Source of the DNA: Crambe crambe
Lineage: Eukaryota > Porifera > Demospongiae > Poecilosclerida > Crambeidae
NCBI GenBank assembly: GCA_963924555.1
Contig: OZ004596.1
Coordinates: 1,736,001 to 1,800,000 of the forward strand
Length of the DNA: 64,000 nucleotides
Direction of reading: 5' to 3'
Below are positions 13,045-33,288 of the stretch, in pieces (positions within the stretch are counted from its first letter, which is position 1; the number at the start of each line of letters is the position of its first letter). The notes under the pieces are model-generated. The model searched no databases and was not told the origin of the DNA. It worked only from the letters and a program-made list of their open reading frames with translations. The translations under genes and the position numbers were made by a program.

Positions 13045-13353
13045 TTTCCCGCCATTGCTAAATTAAATTTTCCCCCCGCGAACTGCTTATTCTAAATTAG
13101 CGAAAAGAATAATTTTGAATCAAGCTTCGACGCGCGCGCGGCATCTTACGTGTGATGACCAATACCCAATCTCCGATGTAATTATATCACTGTGGTCTGT
13201 ATAAGGTCTCCGGGGGCCACCAGTATTCTCTACATACTCTATTGCCCTGTGCTGCTGGGTAGCTAGCTTAAGGCCTTGGGGAAAAGTGGATTGCGCCACA
13301 TCCGCTTGCTGACTTCGGAAGAAAGTCTTCTATTCTGACACTAACAAATTGAG
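13045..13353. promoter_or_regulatory. divergent promoter region between GON4L-like and SLC12 genes
   Basis: The two genes start back to back. The minus-strand GON4L-type ATG is at 13044, and the SLC12 gene appears to have an untranslated first exon ending at a good donor after 13353 (gag|gtaagg), joined to the coding exon at 14148. The interval contains a CG-rich alternating tract around 13130-13142 in otherwise AT-rich DNA, as expected of a CpG-type promoter. No TATA box is evident. Confidence 0.45.
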
Positions 13354-14147
13354 GTAAGGTATTATTTCTCTTAGTATCCAGCTAGGTGTCTGATTTTCGT
13401 GATAAAGTGGTACTGTCCTAAGTAGAGTTACATGCTGGCTTGGATGCAAATAGTATGTGCTACACCAGCCATATTCACCCTATGCAGCGAGAGGTTTAAG
13501 TAAGAGGTTTAAGTGGGTTTATAAGTATCCATGTAAGTGTCTGTAAATTGCTCTAGCCCTTGTCACACAAGGTGTGGCTTCTCGTACCAAGGATGACTTC
13601 TGCTGCAAATGTAGCCAAATGCCTCACTTGCACACCAAGACAATGGATATTTCAGTACAACTGTAGTTTTCAGTAAGAGATCATGTGATGAATTACCTCA
13701 TCATAATTATTATTCGCAAGCTATAAAATGTTTAACGTTTACAAGGTACTTATAGGCATGGCAGCTGTTAAATCATGTGATTGTGTCATGTGAGTGCCAT
13801 TACAAAGTGTGACTATTTGCTCTCCTAAACATGCCATTGTGTGAATGAGAATGACAGTGGTCATGTAGTTATGTATGCATCAACTGAAGGTTCCCCTCCT
13901 ATGTAAGTTCTGTTGTTGCCTATATCCAAGATACAGCTGCTAAGATACATGGCAACCAGGCTGAGTCATGTGACCTACGATGGTGATAATGTAAATTCTT
14001 TTTTAAAATGGACTGCTGCAAGCATTTGTTGTTATTGAACACAATACTATGCATATCCATAGTAATGGCCTAGTTCAATAACATGACTAAAAATTAATTA
14101 TGACATCATAAATAGATTATTAATATGATTGCATAATTTTTTTTCAG
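13354..14147 (+). other. first intron of the SLC12 gene
   Basis: This intron separates the putative untranslated exon from the first coding exon, ending at a polypyrimidine tract plus CAG at 14139-14147. I see no coding potential, structured RNA or transposon ends here. Confidence 0.4.
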
Positions 14148-14179
14148 GGTATAATTTTAAGGTCAGAGGTCATAGTGCC

Positions 14180-24007
<9,828 letters not shown>

Positions 24008-25128
24008 TTGACCAGGAGAGTCATGGTACAATGTCCTACACATTCCAATTTCTAGTAATAAATTAGCTAGCTTCTTCAATAATTCAAATTATTTTTGATC
24101 TGTTGCTTTTATGTATTGCATTCAAACACTTTTACAATCAAAAATTTTGAGTTCCTGTGCCAATAGCTTACATTCTCTGTTTGGTCTATTAGTAATGTTG
24201 TATCAGCCGATGACACACCTGCAATGAATGAGAGAGAGAGAGAGAGACCTTTGCCTTGCATATGAAATGGCACTACTTAAGAATCATAAAACTTTGTACT
24301 TCTACTGAAGTTGAATTGCTCTTCCTGCATCCCATTTCTTGAGTGAGGGACCATCCACTGAATCCTAAGGAGGTCATCTAGGTCAGACAGCTTCAGGTAT
24401 CAGATTCGATATGCAGAAGAAGAAAAAACATTCCACACACCTGGAATGCAAAAGAAGAGCTCAACCAACAAGACTACTCACTTAGACCAGTCAGAGCTGC
24501 ATCAGCCATGTGGGTTGTCAGTTGCTCAAGAGTCTCTTTATGACATTTGAAGTAAATTGACTCTTGAGCAACTGACAACCTCTATAGCTAATAATAATCT
24601 ATATTGATGTGGACTAGCCTGCACCCACAGAAAATCTCTAGTTTGCATTTGAAATTGGGGCTGGTTTCTTCTAGTTAAGCCTATGCTGTGCTCTTCTTCA
24701 TTCAGTGAGGCTTTTCCTGGCACCTTGCTTGCTATCTAGGCTTGCTGCAGCCATGGCCTAGGCGCTAGATTTTCGCGCATGACTCAATAATGTGACTTTT
24801 GAGCAAAGGTCAAGGTTCAGATTTTCGCGCATGCTCACAAGGGTGAGCACGAGGCCACAGGTATTTCGCTAGGAGGTGCGTATAAACTAATCTACTAGCT
24901 ATGGTTTGTGGCAGCTAGCTAAGTTAAAAATATTCCTTTTCAAAAATGTTAGACCCCTTGCTGTAAGCACAGCAATGTATGCAACTAGCTGGAGGGTGAA
25001 TAATTATGAAGCAATGTATGTAATAGCTGGAGGGTGAATAATTATGAAGCAATGTATGTAATAGCTGGAGGGTGAATAATTATGAAGTAGCTACTGCTGT
25101 TTTCTCCTCTGCAAACATGGCCAAACAG
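24008..25128. other. intergenic region with a short tandem repeat
   Basis: Downstream of the SLC12 stop. The first about 230 bases are the source of the degraded copy seen at 32000-33150. A (GA)n run is at 24230-24247, and three copies of a 37-38-base unit (TAGCTGGAGGGTGAATAATT plus flank) are at 24970-25087. An inverted match between about 24513-24535 and 24556-24582 (GTTGTCAGTTGCTCAAGAGTC and its complement) could form a hairpin. No gene is supported. Confidence 0.6.
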
Positions 25129-25290
25129 TAGTCTGGCGTAGCCAGCCACACCCCGAGCGCTGAACAGTTGGAAGTGGTGATCCAATTTTATCTGGCAGGG
25201 ATGTTTTTGCTGTGCTCCCAACTGGATTTGGGAAGAGCTTGTGTTTTGCTGTCCTCCCTTTAGCTTTTGATAAACTTAGTTACTTCTCTT
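25129..25290 (+). pseudogene. RecQ-like helicase fragment next to a MITE-type terminus
   Basis: At about 25181-25275 one frame reads ILSGRDVFAVLPTGFGKS followed by LCFAVLPLAFDKL. This is the RecQ-type motif I (Walker A, TGFGKS) and its surroundings. Upstream codons run into another frame, and no motif II or other helicase motif follows within the next kilobase, so this is a relic. It begins just after TAGTCTGGCGTAGCCAGCC at 25129, nearly the same terminus as the MITE at 37258, which suggests it was carried by an element of that group. Such RecQ-like genes are common passengers of invertebrate transposons (general knowledge). Confidence 0.55.
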
Positions 25291-25648
25291 CTATATCCGA
25301 GCCAACCGTAGGCTAGCAGATATACGTACATCTTTGCACTGCAGCTGCTGCTTTCCATATAACCACATGTTTTTATTATAGAAACGTATCTGCGCATATA
25401 AAAAACTCATACCACTTGGCAATGCGCAGCCATCCTAATAGTAACCCACAATCATAACAAATCCCAGACGGCTGGGAGGTAATCTTGTTTGGGGCGGTCT
25501 TGAGGTTTCCAGGAAGCGCTTTTGAACAGGATAGTGAGGTCAGACAAATGCGATTTAACTTTATAAACAATAGATATGATGGTACTATTTTTTTTTGACA
25601 TAAATAAACACCACAAAAATAGTGCAAAAAATGGAATTTCATGTATAG

Positions 25649-28600
25649 CAGCTGGGTAAGCATTGTCGGGTATGTGGTAGGAGACTGAGCAAGGCAAAGG
25701 CAAGCAGAGCTTCAGTGCACCAGTGTTCTGATCACCAAACTGATCTATTCACTACCTTTGGGGTGGATATCAGTAATGACAATCAGTTTTTCCCCCAAAA
25801 ATTCTGCAATCCTTGCTATGCTATCATTAAACGGGCTTTGCAGGCTCGGAAAAATGAATTGCCTTACACCCACACCATCACCCCCTTTGTATGGACAGAA
25901 CATACAGATAACTGCCTGGTAAGAACAAACCATCTCAGATAGCTAACTAAAATTTTATAAACACAACGTGTGCTAGGTTTGTTCGCACTTTGAGAGCCTT
26001 GCCCGAGGTGGCGGCCAGAATAGAAAGGACGACGCTAGGCACAGAGGACGACAATCTGGAGAAACACCACGGGCTGTGCTACAGCATATTAGAAGCATGG
26101 CACAAGCAACATCACTATTTCCGGATGACGAGGCAATCCCAGCTACTTCATTATCCCTTGCAGAGAAGCTTTGCTGCCCTATACGATCTTTGATAGACCA
26201 CTTGAACTCTCCTGTGGTGCTACTGTGTGCATAGGTTGTTGCTGTAAGTGGATCCAGACATCACCCACCCTCTCCTGCCCTTGCTGCTACAATCACACTC
26301 TTAGCAGTTCAACAATTCATCCTGCGTCACCTCTTATAGTTTCAATGATTGAGAGCCTTGTCGTTAACTGTAGGAGGAAATGTGGCAAGCTAGTGAGAGT
26401 TGACCAATACAAAAATCACATTGCAGGAAACTGCAAAACCCATTATCACAGCTGCATAGACTCACCCTCAAAAATGGCCATCAGTGATGTTCTAGCTCGA
26501 CCCACTACAGCACCAGCAACTCCAACGGAATTGAGAGCAGCAGAGCACCTAGTACGAAGGATGATGGATCAGGGTACCAGTAGTGAAGAGAGCCAGGGAA
26601 TAGTGAAGGTCCGAACTCGTGGTCAGGTAACCAACCTGAATAATTAATGTAGATGTATCATTACTTGAATACAATAATACACAGCCAATTACCTTGGTAC
26701 CAGTCACTGGATGTAGAGTGACCAGTTCTGATGCTAGCAAACGAACTCTGAAGCGGCGTACCGAAGGAATTGACAGGGTACGATCCATCACTAGTGGGGG
26801 TGACTCAGGTGCACAGTTTGCAGCAGAGGTACAGTCCCTCACGAAGGCTGAAAGGGAGGCATTGCTCCAACAGGCACAACTGCCCATCGTAATCCCCACT
26901 GAGCAGGCATTGGCTATGAAAGCAGATCTTGGCTTACCATGGAATACACTCAGGATCCTCAGGAGGTAGCTCTAATCAATGTAAAGTTCCAAATAAAGCA
27001 CACTCTGAACATTCATCATAGATGGTTCAGATGCCATAAAATTTCCATTGCCAGTGAAGGGAAACAGAGAGCGATGGCACGTAATGTTGTAGGAGATAGC
27101 CTGGTTGCTGAGTTGGGTGCCTTTACTTTCCCAGTTGACAAAGGGGAGGAAATCAGAAAGGTTCCCTTTGTGTATTACCCCAACTTCATTGCTAAAGTGG
27201 CAGACATCATTCACCAACATGAAAGGTAGGCATTAGTATCAAGGATAAACACACTGTTATCAAGATAAACATACCTAGTTCTCCAGCTGGTTTGACATGG
27301 CACAATGGTGCCATTCCTGATGATGAGTTGTGGGTCAAGTTAGGGGGTGATAAGGGCCGAGGAAGCTTCAAGTTCAATATCCAGCTTGTGAACACCAAAA
27401 CCCCCAACTCAATGAAGAACACTGCACTCTTGTCCGTATTCAAACCTGGAGACAGCTTAACCAACCTGCATACATCCCTGGACATGTACAGGGACCATAT
27501 CCAAGAGGCACAGGGAATGAAGATTAAGTATGAAGTAATGTAATCGAAATTAATATGGTTATTAATTTAGTATACAATTTAGTGGACGTAAACTTCGCCT
27601 ATTTCTATCTGGAGATTATGAGTTTTTGTGCAGAATATATGGGCTCAGTGGTGCCAGTGGTAGGTATTTTCCTTTATCTTAATTCAATACATAAACAATA
27701 CTTACATTTAGGTCGTCACAACTGTTTATGGTGCTTAATAACCAGCAGCAGTTTGAAGGAACCTCTGGCGAAGCGTGGGAAATCAACCCCCAGATCACTT
27801 CAGTCACTCAGGCAAGACCATAACAGGTTCATGTCAGCTGGAAATGGAGATCTGAAGCAGGCCAAGCTGTACAATAACGTAATCAGGGAGAATATCGATC
27901 TATTCGATATTCCTTTGGAAAATGTAGGATAATAATGAGCATGCATAACATAATTAAATTTACATACTTCTAGGTTTGTATACCTGGTCTGCATCTCTCA
28001 CTGGGTATCTTTAACCGGATATGGTCCCTGTTAGAAGATGCCTGCATCAAATTAGACCTCAAGTTGGCCAAGTCTGACAGTAGAGGTGGTAGCTCTTTCC
28101 ACGAATACTCCTGTGCTCTCCAACGGAAGTTACTTCTGAGAGCTGAGTTAGAAACTTTAAAAAATTACACCACACACATAGAAGAGATGGCTACGTACCT
28201 CTCTTTGACACTACCTGATGCTGCTATCCTTGGAGAGCTGAAGAAAGATGTAGCTGCTACTCAACACAGGATTGATCAACTGGTATGTGAGCACAGATAT
28301 AAAGCTACTCTTGCCATTGACTGTGTGCTGAATGAATAGTCCACAGAGATTGTACAGATTGATAAGACCCTGAAGAAAGAGCCACACGATGGACCCTTCT
28401 ATTCAACACTGGAGAAGTCCCTGGACGAGCTGAATGTGAAACGCCAGGCGTATCAGGGGGGTACATTTGTTGGCAATCATGTCCACAAACTGCTGAAGGT
28501 AATCCTCCCTCAACCAACCTTGCAGGTGCAGACAGTAACTTCATTCTGTAAAAATCTAGTCAAATAGCATCAGTATTCTCTGTGAGAAAATCAGCAAGGC

Positions 28601-28906
28601 TGCAACCAATCACCCCCAACTCGAGAGTGATGCTGATAAAGTGAGCAAGAACTTTAGAGCCCTTCTGCAGTACTTCTCAAAGTGCCATAGTGGGTACAAC
28701 TCATCTACCTACATGGAGGATGCAGAGATTGATGAGTTGGGTATGTGAAACAAGAGATTATTTTTTTAAAAATATTATGCTTGCACACAATCCTCCAAAT
28801 ACAGAAAAAGACATCAAAACATTCTTGGATTATTACCGAGTCACTTTCCCAGAAGCAACAATACTCCCCAAGATGCATATTCTGGAGGACCACACAGTTA
28901 TAAAGT
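25649..28906 (+). pseudogene. transposon-derived gene with RAG1-N-terminus-like zinc/RING region (N-RAG-TP-like), decayed
   Basis: Exons: 25649-25918, 25977-26626, 26685-26965, 27022-27225, 27279-27527, 27583-27659, 27712-27923, 27974-28282, 28340-28498, about 28568-28740, about 28806-28906. Most phases agree. The first two exons carry, in the order of vertebrate RAG1: CRVC, FGVDIS, KFCNPCYAIIKRAL, FVWTEHTDNC-LVC, then a RING-like block (KLCCPI, SCGATVC, LSCPCC) and a following CGKLVRVDQYKNHI zinc motif. The remainder (TWHNGAIPDDELWVKLGGDK; LFLSGDYEFLCRIYGLSGAS; GRHNCLWC) matches a protein family repeated in invertebrate genomes, which I take to be transposon-borne; it is not the RAG1/Transib DDE core. 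Breaks: a frameshift inside the RING at about 26181-26186 that removes its second cysteine, a phase problem at about 28568, and no C-terminal exon after 28906. I compared with RAG1 from memory only. Confidence 0.7.
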
Positions 28907-29815
28907 AAGGATACAAAGAAAATATGATGAGAATAAACAGACATGTGGAATCAACAAAACATTCCCTATATAGCTTAATACAAGACATTTTTGCCTCGGT
29001 ACCGAAGTGCCGAGGCGCAGTGCTGGAGGCGACTATGTGTGCGTGGTACGTACGTCCTATTAGTAGCTCGCACAAACGTATGCACGTGACCTTGACCTTA
29101 CAGTCACGTGCACAGCTCAGCAGTTAATGATCGTCTGAGGGAGCAAGAAGACAAGCTGAAAAGCGAGAGCAGATCCAGATGGTACAAAGCTCAAGATTTT
29201 ATGATCGTATGAAAAGGCAGCAAGAGAGCCTACAAGAAAGTTAAATAGCAAGAACAGAAGCTACAAAGTCACTAGAGTAGTAGGCAAGTTAACAATCGTA
29301 AGAAAGCAGAAAGAGAGTCAAGCAGCGAGAGCAGAGGCAGTAGGCAAGTAAACGATCTTCTGAGAAAGTACTGGGAGCAAGAAAACCAACATGAAACAGG
29401 AAGAGTAGAGGGTATAAAGCTCAAGATTCTAAAAAAGCAGCAAGAGAGCCTACAAGAAAGCCTTAAATAGCAATCAAGAACAGAAGCTACAAAGTCAGGT
29501 TAAAAGTCCTGAAGAAAAGCAGAAAGAGCCAACAAAACTAAGCAAACAAGCTATAGCTAGCCACTAACTATATTAGTTTGCTACAGCATAGAAAGTCATT
29601 GACATGCATGTAAAATAAGATCTTCAGTCTTCAGTATAATTATAGCTATAGGTAAGCACAGTGAAAAAGTAATCAGTGAAAATCAAAGTAATAACAAGTC
29701 ACATGCCGAGGCATCAAGTCTTTTTAAAGACAAACTTGTGGAAGTGGAGACCCCGTACCGTGGTCTGATAGCGTAGACTGTAGAGCAGCCACCCGTACTG
29801 AATTCATAGGCAACA
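28907..29815. other. A-rich noncoding stretch with short inverted repeats
   Basis: No open frame of note. It contains a hairpin-capable pair TGCACGTGAC / GTCACGTGCA at about 29079-29112, a GCCTCGGTACCGAAGTGCCGAGG palindrome at about 28993-29015, and direct near-repeats of CTACAAGAAAG and GCAAGAACAGAAGCTACAAAGTC at 29230-29270 and 29449-29495. It may be transposon debris. Confidence 0.4.
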
Positions 29816-29924
29816 TTATGCCACACTTATTAAATGGTTCCCTGAAACCCTTATCATGCAGAGGGTATGTCTTGAGCCTCATAATTATAGTGAGTTCTTC
29901 TAAACCTTACACTCTTTTGTGTGC

Positions 29925-31532
29925 AGGAAATGGATCATATTATTCTGCCAGGTTATATCGTGACCTGAATCCTTCCCATGAGGCATCTGCTGTATTCAGC
30001 ATGTGCTTATATCATCCTATGTACATTCAAGTATGTTTATATAACATAGTGACTTTCCTGACAATCAACTCTATCTTTCAGCATTGTGATAGAAGAATGA
30101 TGGAAGGGTACACAGGTATGAGAAAATGGGAAGGACGAAGTGAAAAAGTAGCCCAAATGATATCTGAAGAAGTGGTAATTGATGCCACTGGTAAAACTGA
30201 GTGGAATACCAGATTCGATAAGAAACCTACAAAGGTATGAGTTGACTTAGCTGTCTTGAACCATGACTCATAATTTTACTGCACAGATTCTAAAGAGAGA
30301 GATTCATCTTCCTGAACTATTGAGAGTTAGGGTTTCAGACCTTCTGGACTACCCCCCAAAGTTCACAGCTCACATCAAAGCAGCAATGAGTACTGCTTCC
30401 AATCCACCGGAACTGCAAGTTAGTGGATTGGACATTGGGGAATTCTACTTTGAACTTCCCACTCCCACTCCCAAATAAGACACACCATCCATGATGCATG
30501 CTGTCACCCCTTCATGATTCATATCAACTAACACTTCAGAGTCTCTATCTCTATCTGTGGGTGATCAGTCAGAGTCAGGGACCTCCCCAGCCCCATCAGC
30601 TGCTGAACAAAAGAATGTGAATAAATGCCATGTTATACTCGAGTGCCCATTAAGGGCTAACAGCTAATACACTTGATTTGGCCTTGTGAAGAGTGTGCAA
30701 TCACAAAGAACTTATTTTTTAAACTGACACATAATAGGAATTTGCTGATATTAACACTACAACTGTGTCATCTTCAACTTTATCAACGATTGATGACACA
30801 ACATTAGGTGAGGATGTTAGAATGTGTTTTATGCTATTATTGATCATCTGTTGAATTGTGTGATTATTGTTCAATTCAGGGATTAGTGATTTGGGTGACG
30901 TGTACGATGCAGTGGAAACTTTGTCTGCCAAGTGGGAAGTGCTTGCCACTAAACTACGCATTTAGCAACACGCTGTTGAGGCCATAAAGAAGAAGAACCC
31001 AGGGGATGTTGATGTCTGTCTCAATATAATGTTGGGGCAGTGGTTGAAGTTGAATTATGATTATCAAAAGTATGGAAGACCAAGCTGGAGGATTATAGCT
31101 AAGAGTGTGCAGAGAATGGATCCAGGACTGTTTGAAGAGATTGCCAAAGATCATCCTGCAGGTGAGAGAAATATACATGACTGTGGCTCAGTAAGATACA
31201 TGAATTTTTCATGCAGCTCAAGGTCACATGACAAGCTAAAGACTGAACACTGCATTTTGAACACCGGAAGAGCCACAACCCCACTTCTCATGATTTGATT
31301 AAAAATTCTGCGCATGCTCAAATTTCAATAACACCCACGCGCGCGCGAGGTGTTTGCTTTAGGCTGCTGATGACCCAACCTTCAGTGTCCAAAAAGTTCC
31401 TGAAGAGCTAGAAGATCAGATGAGCAAACAATATACTTACTGTGAGACTGGGAATGGTGCATCAAATCTTTTAGGCCTTGCCTATGGTGTAACTATGAAG
31501 CTAGCATCTGCTAACTTAAATATAGTGCTATA
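29925..31532 (+). pseudogene. death-domain protein gene with in-frame stop
   Basis: Exons read as 29928-30030, about 30082-30236, 30288-30478 (ends in a stop), then about 30735-30808, 30880-31161 and 31362-31532. The first three encode an unrecognised region (RLYRDLNPSHEASAVFSMCL; ATGKTEWNTRFDKKPTK; LLRVRVSDLLDYPP). The exon at 30880-31161 encodes a death domain (ISDLGDVYDAVETLSAKWEV; NIMLGQWLKLNYDY; RPSWRIIAKSVQRMDP), but a TAG at 30964-30966 interrupts it after KLRI. Either the locus holds two neighbouring decayed genes or one gene whose middle has an additional stop at 30476-30478. The last piece has ADDPTFSVQKVPEELEDQ. It is probably a non-functional relative of sponge death-domain genes. 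The stop could also be an assembly or polymorphism artefact. Confidence 0.5.
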
Positions 31533-32360
31533 ATAGCTTTGCAGTTGTTTAATGTTACTTAGTAATGGTCCTGTGCCTAGCTACCATCATCAAACTTGAC
31601 CATGGCTATGAAGTAAATTTATCCTTCTCTTCTTCAGAAATATTCATGTACAGTGAGCTCATGTCAAACTCTTTTACTTCCCCTGACAGCTGGAAAGAAT
31701 GCAGTGTGTGGGGATGGCTTGAATCTGTGTGATGAGGACAACTTATTGTAATGCTGCTATGCTGGTGCTAGCAAGGCAGGTTTGTTTCATAATAACCTAC
31801 CTACGAGAGTTGCAAGACTACCACCAGCTGAATAATGACATTACAAATGATTTGGCTCAAGCAAAGCATGTTGGTGGGAGATCTTTATGAAGATTTGATG
31901 AGACATGTCTGGGTTGACCCTCCTGGTGACAGCAAGGAGCTGGATAAAAGTGTAAGTACTGTGTATGGGGGAAGTTTCTGCGTCAGCACTCCAGTGATGC
32001 TAAGTTCATCGTAATAGGAACATAACCACACAACCAGCAAATAGGTGTCCCTTTACCATGTGAAATGTGTCCCAGCTAGGCTAGGCCCCCTGTAATAATA
32101 GACCCTTTACCAGAATGTCAACCTTTTACCTAATAACTCACCTCATACACACATACATGGACTATCTCTGTCCCTCAGCATAAACATGTCAGTTCGAAAG
32201 TATATGCTGGGATCTCCCCTCAACACTTCTGATGTGAGGAAATCAATCAGTCCTATAATAATCACCTTTTTTTACTTGTGATAGACCAGGAGAGTCGTGG
32301 TACAATGTCATAATAAATTAGCTAGCTAACTTCTTAAATTTTTTTGACCTGTTGCTTTTA

Positions 32361-33005
32361 GGCCAGTTTCTCGTTAGACCTTCCGTGAAAATTTATGCAG
32401 GCGGGCGGGTCATTATCATTATGTCATTAGGCAGTTCCAAATAAATCACTTGTTTAACGGATTTTTTCTCCTTTCTTATAGCCAGGCAAGACGAAATAAA
32501 CTTAAACATAAACTACTATGCATCATGTTTATATTGTCATGTGTTCTAGTATACAGAGAAACAGAAATATACTGGGATCTAGTATACAAAGATAAACAGC
32601 AGTATACTGAGAATATACAAGTTTAAATTTATTTCAATTCTGTAAAAATAGGGCAGGGAAAAATCCGTTAAACAAGTAATTTATTTCGAACTGCCTTATC
32701 TCAAGACATCGCTGTTAATTTGCTGTCCACAAAGTCAGTTAGGTGTTTAGACTTTCCAACTAAGTACAGTCCTCTTGAATGAGTCTAACAACCTGGTTGT
32801 GAAAAAAAAATCATGAAAGGTGAGTACTCAATGACTGAATTCTCCAAGGAACTAAGGTTGGTTTTGCAGTGAACAGTAAAATTTAACAACGCCATCTTAT
32901 GCGTGGTGTCAATATGTGCATGTGCTGGGTAATGATATTGTTATAATAACTTTAAAGGTGATGCGGGCAGATGATGAGAAACTGCTATTCAACCAACAAG
33001 TGGCC
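32361..33005. mobile_element. PIF/Harbinger-like MITE inserted in the SLC12 duplicate
   Basis: The segment starts GGCCAGTTTCTCG, ends CAAGTGGCC and is flanked by TTA on both sides (32358-32360, 33006-33008). The paralogous empty site is at 24101-24120, where gctttta continues straight into tgtattgcattcaaac with a single TTA. A 3-base TTA/TAA duplication is the PIF/Harbinger hallmark. It contains a second, inner element at 32430-32695. No transposase is encoded. Confidence 0.75.
32430..32695. mobile_element. inner PIF/Harbinger-like MITE with about 38-base terminal inverted repeats
   Basis: GGCAGTTCCAAATAAATCAC at the left pairs with the complement of GTAATTTATTTCGAACTGCC at the right; the pairing extends through CTTGTTTAACGGATTTTT. 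TTA flanks both ends (32427-32429, 32696-32698). It is 266 bases and non-coding. It is nested in the element 32361-33005. Confidence 0.85.
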
Positions 33006-33288
33006 TTATGTATCGTATTCAAACACTTTCTGTTCAATCTATTATTATTAACTATGTATCAGCCTGAAGGTGACAGACCTGTTGTGAAGGCGATAAATGA
33101 TTATGAGTGAGGGAGAGAGAAACCTTTATCTTTTGTCTCATGTGAGAATCAGATGAAAAAAATTGCCACCCTTTCCTTATTAGTTGCAATCTAAATTCTT
33201 TACTTTCTATTATGAGAATTATAACTGCAGCACAAAACTACTGAGTAAAAATAAACAAACTCAAAAAAAGCTAGTTCAGAATCATACA

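Larger units (their letters stand above)
31913..33150 (+). pseudogene. degraded partial duplicate of the SLC12 3' end
   Basis: The segment starting at 31913 (GACCCTCCTGGTGACAGCAA) repeats the SLC12 exon at 23320-23383, then a shortened copy of the exon at 23489-23556, intron sequence, the terminal exon (CCTCAACACTTCTGATG, 32216-32232) and 3' flank up to the purine-rich tract near 33110. The copy has small deletions, including loss of the bases for SWLEIM, and frameshifts, so it is non-coding. The copy is interrupted at 32361-33005 by a MITE. Confidence 0.8.

Noticed and set aside
25649..28906. A true RAG1/RAG2 recombinase locus
   Set aside because: No Transib/RAG1 DDE core motifs and no RAG2 kelch ORF are seen; only the N-terminal module resembles RAG1.
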